In this document: piece by piece, positions 63,376 through 64,000 of the stretch
How positions within the stretch are numbered: the first letter of the stretch is position 1
How the letters are laid out: every line of letters starts with the position of its first letter
Origin: Chionis minor
Lineage: Eukaryota; Chordata; Aves; Charadriiformes; Chionididae
Length of the DNA stretch: 64,000 nucleotides
Reading direction: 5' to 3'
NCBI GenBank assembly: GCA_013398295.1
Contig: VZSF01006733.1
Coordinates: forward strand, 484,923 to 548,922
Made by a program: the position numbers and the translations under genes
The notes under the pieces: model-generated
What the model was told of the DNA's origin: nothing
The model's database searches: none
Seen by the model: only the letters and a program-made list of their open reading frames with translations

Positions 63376-64000
63376 CCCAAAAAACCAAAAGCACAAACCA
63401 ATGAAATTCATTCAGCTGACCATAGTATTTTTTTTTCTGAAAAATCTTTAGTGCATTCTGAATCAATACGCATTTAGTGAAATGAAAGAAATGAACTGCC
63501 ATTCTAGGCAGGATTCATCTTTCCACATTTCTGCATTGTAGACATCTTAATATCTACCCAAACTGCTTCATTGTCCACAGAGAAAAATATGCCTTTCTGG
63601 GACTTGAGTCCTCTCATCCTTACTATATGATAAATTAAAAGTAGTTCTTGTAAACTGCCTGCCATGAGTGTCTATTCCTTTGCAAAAATTTAGGCCAGAA
63701 TATTTCCCAGTGTGAGATGAAGTTTCTCCTTTCTTCCTCAGCAAAAAGGAAGGAATATTATTCTATATAGTAGCTCTAAAAAGGCATGCAAAGTTGCACT
63801 CCAAAGATCTTGAAGGATTTTCAGAATTTCAGAAATAACCTGTATTCAACTTCATAAGGCATTAGAAGGGAGCAGAATCAAATAAAATTATAATATAAGT
63901 TTTATTTGACCTGATCTCACCCTCATTTTGTAATTGGGACTTACTTGATTCTGGGATTTGTTTGCTATGGGGTAAGTTTCGTCCTGAAAAAGTGGCTGCA

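Larger units (their letters stand above)
58244..64000. other. Upstream flank, no gene recognised
   Basis: Non-coding as far as I can tell. It includes an A run near 58364-58376, a pyrimidine-rich tract at 60355-60680, a palindrome at 62952-62975 and a CCAAA microsatellite at 63317-63361. A 117-codon minus frame (60149-60502) is a by-product of the pyrimidine tract. Confidence 0.6.

Overview
The window is a piece of a bird nuclear genome. It is AT-rich, has large introns, and carries at least seven fragments of the avian CR1 LINE, recognisable by the conserved C-terminal part of ORF2 and the terminal TTCTGTGA or TTCTATGA octamer repeats. I cannot name the species.

The only protein gene I can read with confidence is CD36 (platelet glycoprotein IV, fatty acid translocase) on the minus strand. 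All 12 coding exons lie between 47320 (ATG) and 24015 (end of TAA). They join in frame through canonical GT-AG junctions into a 471-residue protein; human CD36 has 472. Upstream, a TATA box, CCAAT box, GC box and CRE-like site line up at 51555-51645 with correct promoter spacing. A short untranslated first exon ending in a perfect donor follows at about 51426-51531. A DR1 (PPAR-response-like) motif lies about 0.2 kb upstream of the predicted start. The window therefore probably holds the complete proximal-promoter transcription unit.

Layout, left to right. 1-1490: probable 3'UTR tail of a plus-strand gene ending at an AATAAA. From mammalian gene order the best candidate is SEMA3C, convergent with CD36, but none of its coding sequence is here. 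1.5-20.8 kb: intergenic, with two CR1 copies. 20.8-24.0 kb: CD36 3' untranslated region, with two minus-strand poly(A) signals and a splice-donor-like sequence directly after the stop codon. 24.0-51.5 kb: CD36 exons and introns, with four CR1 copies, one carrying a perfect 113-bp tandem duplication, plus a GC-rich patch and strong palindromes near 40-41 kb. 51.7-64 kb: 5' flank with no recognisable exon, one CR1 fragment, a pyrimidine-rich tract and a CCAAA microsatellite. GNAT3, the expected neighbour on this side, was not found.

There is no bacterial-type system, CRISPR array or novel gene cluster. The points most worth checking are the promoter architecture, lineage changes at functionally important CD36 residues (an Ala at the human Lys164 position and loss of one C-terminal palmitoylation Cys), the donor overlapping the stop codon, and the fresh tandem duplication. 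Human residue numbers and family facts are from memory; no database search was run.
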